DNA from: Polaromonas sp.
GTDB lineage: Bacteria > Pseudomonadota > Gammaproteobacteria > Burkholderiales > Burkholderiaceae_C
Reading direction: 5' to 3'
Length of the DNA: 64,000 bases
NCBI GenBank assembly: GCA_013298945.1
Contig: JAAFJR010000002.1
Span: 62,001-126,000 of the forward strand
Positions within the stretch are counted from its first letter, which is position 1. Every line of letters begins with the position of its first letter. The notes below the pieces were generated by a model. The model searched no databases. It was given only the letters and a program-made list of their open reading frames with translations, and had not been told where the DNA came from. This document shows positions 62,157-64,000 of the stretch, piece after piece. Both the position numbers and the translations under genes were made by a program.

Positions 62157-64000
62157 ATGTTTGTACACCTACGCCAGCACACTGAATTTTCCGTCGTAGA
62201 CGGTACCAATCGCATTTCTGATGTTGTAGAAGCAGCCTCAAAAGATCAGCAGCCAGCTTTGGCAATCACTGATTTGAACAATCTTTTCGGGACGGTTAAA
62301 TTTTACAAAACCGCACGCAAATCAGGCATCAAACCTTTGATTGGGGCTGAAATTTTCTTAGAAGGTCTGAATCAAGATGCATCAAACTTGTCGCGCATAT
62401 TGGTGTTGGTTCAAAACAACCAAGGCTATTTAAACCTGTCGGAGTTGTTAACCCGAGCATGGACCCAGAACATTGTTAGGGCACAAGCTGTTTGCAAATT
62501 GGCTTGGCTACAAGAATTGAATGCTGGCTTGATTGTTTTAAGTGGTGCGCAGTCTGGTGTTATTGGTCAAACTCTCTTGCAGGGTGATAACTTGCAGGCT
62601 GGTAACGTTGCTATGCAATTAGCTACGATGTTTCCACATCGGTTTTACATTGAATTGCAGCGTGCAGGTAGAGCTGATGATGATAAGCATATTGCTTTAG
62701 CTGTACAGCTTGCTGCACGTTTAAAACTACCTGTGGTGGCAACACATCCCGTGCAGTTTACTGATAGCGATGGATACGATGCTCATGAAGCGCGAGTATG
62801 TATTTCTGATGGTGAAATACTGGGAAATCAAAGACGTGTCCGTAAATTTACCCGAGAGCAATATTTCAAATCGACTGAACAAATGCATTCGCTTTTTGCT
62901 GATATGCCTTCAGCATTAACCAACACCGTTGAAATTGCGAAAAGATGCAACCTGAACTTAGTGCTTGGCAAACCGCAATTGCCTGTTTTTCCTACGCCAG
63001 AAGTTAATGGGCAAAAACTGACTCCTGAAGAGTATTTTCGGTATGCTAGCCTTGAAGGCTTAGACGTTCGTTTAAAACACTTATACCCTGATGAGGCTCT
63101 TAGAAGCGACAAGAGGCCCAGTTACTTAGCTCGTTTAGAGTTTGAGATTTCTACTATTTTGAAAATGGGTTTTCCTGGCTATTTTTTAATTGTGGGCGAT
63201 TTCATCAACTGGGCTAAAAACAACGGTTGCCCTGTGGGACCGGGTCGTGGCTCTGGTGCGGGCTCTTTGGTGGCATATGCACTCAAAATTACCGACCTTG
63301 ACCCATTGCAATATAACTTGCTGTTTGAGCGATTTTTAAATCCTGAGCGGGTATCCATGCCCGACTTCGATATTGACTTTTGCCAAGCCAACCGCGACCG
63401 CGTGATTGACTACGTGAAGCTCAAATATGGTCGCGAAGCGGTCAGTCAAATCGTCACCTTCGGCACCATGGCGGCGCGCGCTGCGGTTCGCGACGTGGGT
63501 CGTGTGCTGGACATGAGCTACACCTTTTGCGATGGCATCAGCAAGCTGATTCCTAACAAACCCGGTATCAGTGTGACTTTGCAGTTGCCACCGCCCGGAC
63601 GTGCAAAAGACGACAAAATGGTTTACGCGTCTGAAGCGGAACCCATTTTGGCGGAGCGAGAGCGCAATGAAGATGAAGTCAAAACCTTGCTAGAGTTAGC
63701 GCGTAAGCTTGAAGGCATGACGCGTAACGTTGGCATGCATGCTGGTGGTGTGTTGATTGCACCCGGCAAACTCACAGATTTTTGTCCGCTGTACCAACAG
63801 CCAGGCAGTGAATCTGCCGTGAGTCAGTTCGATAAAAATGATGTCGAAGACATCGGTTTAGTGAAGTTCGACTTTTTGGGTTTGGCGACGCTCACGATTT
63901 TAGAGTTGGCGCGCGAATTCATCAGCAAAGGTCACGCAGGGCAAGAAAACTTTGCCTATGAAAACTTGCCGCTTGATGATGCACGTGTTTACAAACTTTT
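62157..64000 (+). CDS. dnaE: DNA polymerase III alpha subunit, 5' part
   Basis: The catalytic subunit of the replicative polymerase, cut off by the window end after 614 codons. The PHP domain starts FVHLRQHTEFSVVDGTNRI. The polymerase part has VGPGRGSGAGSLVAYAL (about 360) and MPDFDIDFCQANRDRV (about 400) with the catalytic aspartates, then MTRNVGMHAGGVLIAP. The reading frame is open to the last base. The start ATG follows GAAG and is the first in frame with the conserved N-terminus. Confidence 0.96.
   Translation, partial: MFVHLRQHTEFSVVDGTNRISDVVEAASKDQQPALAITDLNNLFGTVKFYKTARKSGIKPLIGAEIFLEGLNQDASNLSRILVLVQNNQGYLNLSELLTRAWTQNIVRAQAVCKLAWLQELNAGLIVLSGAQSGVIGQTLLQGDNLQAGNVAMQLATMFPHRFYIELQRAGRADDDKHIALAVQLAARLKLPVVATHPVQFTDSDGYDAHEARVCISDGEILGNQRRVRKFTREQYFKSTEQMHSLFADMPSALTNTVEIAKRCNLNLVLGKPQLPVFPTPEVNGQKLTPEEYFRYASLEGLDVRLKHLYPDEALRSDKRPSYLARLEFEISTILKMGFPGYFLIVGDFINWAKNNGCPVGPGRGSGAGSLVAYALKITDLDPLQYNLLFERFLNPERVSMPDFDIDFCQANRDRVIDYVKLKYGREAVSQIVTFGTMAARAAVRDVGRVLDMSYTFCDGISKLIPNKPGISVTLQLPPPGRAKDDKMVYASEAEPILAERERNEDEVKTLLELARKLEGMTRNVGMHAGGVLIAPGKLTDFCPLYQQPGSESAVSQFDKNDVEDIGLVKFDFLGLATLTILELAREFISKGHAGQENFAYENLPLDDARVYKL

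Noticed and set aside
1-64000. CRISPR arrays, phage, integron or complete insertion sequences
   Set aside because: No regularly spaced direct repeats, integrase, transposase or phage structural genes are visible.

Overview
The window is a stretch of chromosome from a betaproteobacterium of the order Burkholderiales, most likely family Comamonadaceae. Supporting evidence is the hemC-hemD-hemX-hemY chain, an EF-P with an arginine at the loop tip next to earP, a phasin gene with PhaR-type operators, a Bug-type periplasmic receptor, a large sigma-70 with a basic Ala/Lys/Pro-rich N-terminus, and an AT-rich 47-bp dispersed repeat resembling repeats I remember from Comamonadaceae. Nearly all genes are housekeeping or ordinary metabolic genes. 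I see no phage, integron, CRISPR array, plasmid origin or complete insertion sequence.

Layout. 0-6.4 kb: end of hemC, then hemD, hemX, hemY and comEC in one overlapping chain. 6.4-11.6 kb: on the minus strand, mltB, then a MoxR / DUF58 / transglutaminase set. 11.7-17 kb: a histone-deacetylase-like amidohydrolase, an MscS channel, rpsT, murJ and a SirB1 protein. 17-19.8 kb: a three-gene ABC importer of the NitT/TauT/THI5 type. 19.9-21.8 kb: a lipid A phosphoethanolamine transferase beside the remnant of a radical SAM gene. 21.9-26 kb: the grpE-dnaK-dnaJ chaperone operon with a sigma-32-like promoter. 26-32 kb: an FKBP isomerase, an HxlR-type regulator, rpoD and dnaG. 32-41.8 kb: ggt, a TauE/SafE exporter, an SDR dehydrogenase, an orphan iron-binding protein with a Fur box, a patatin lipoprotein, phaP, a second deacetylase-like gene, a thioesterase and a nitroreductase. 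41.8-46.1 kb: a five-gene tungsten aldehyde oxidoreductase operon (aorA, aorB, aorC, a MoaD-like gene and a small unknown gene). 46.3-55.7 kb: an antiporter, a 2-hydroxyacid dehydrogenase, rmuC, a YdcF protein, a LOG protein, a BASS transporter, efp-earP and a Bug receptor. 55.8-64 kb: uvrC, an epimerase, pgsA, an HU gene, tRNA-Val, ppiD and the 5' part of dnaE.

The most unusual feature is the 47-bp repeat. I find 17 copies, all exactly 47 bp without gaps. Six lie between genes and eleven lie inside protein-coding genes (hemD, hemX, comEC, mltB, a DUF58 gene, murJ, dnaG, ggt, aorC and twice in earP). Nine of the eleven genic copies are read in the same phase. They therefore give unrelated proteins related short hydrophobic segments, used as a signal peptide in MltB and as membrane helices in HemX, ComEC and MurJ. 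This recalls protein-coding palindromic elements of Rickettsia. Three other repeat types (a GGGGTCAGA inverted pair, a GC-rich hairpin and a GTCATTCCCGC double hairpin) occupy gaps between genes.
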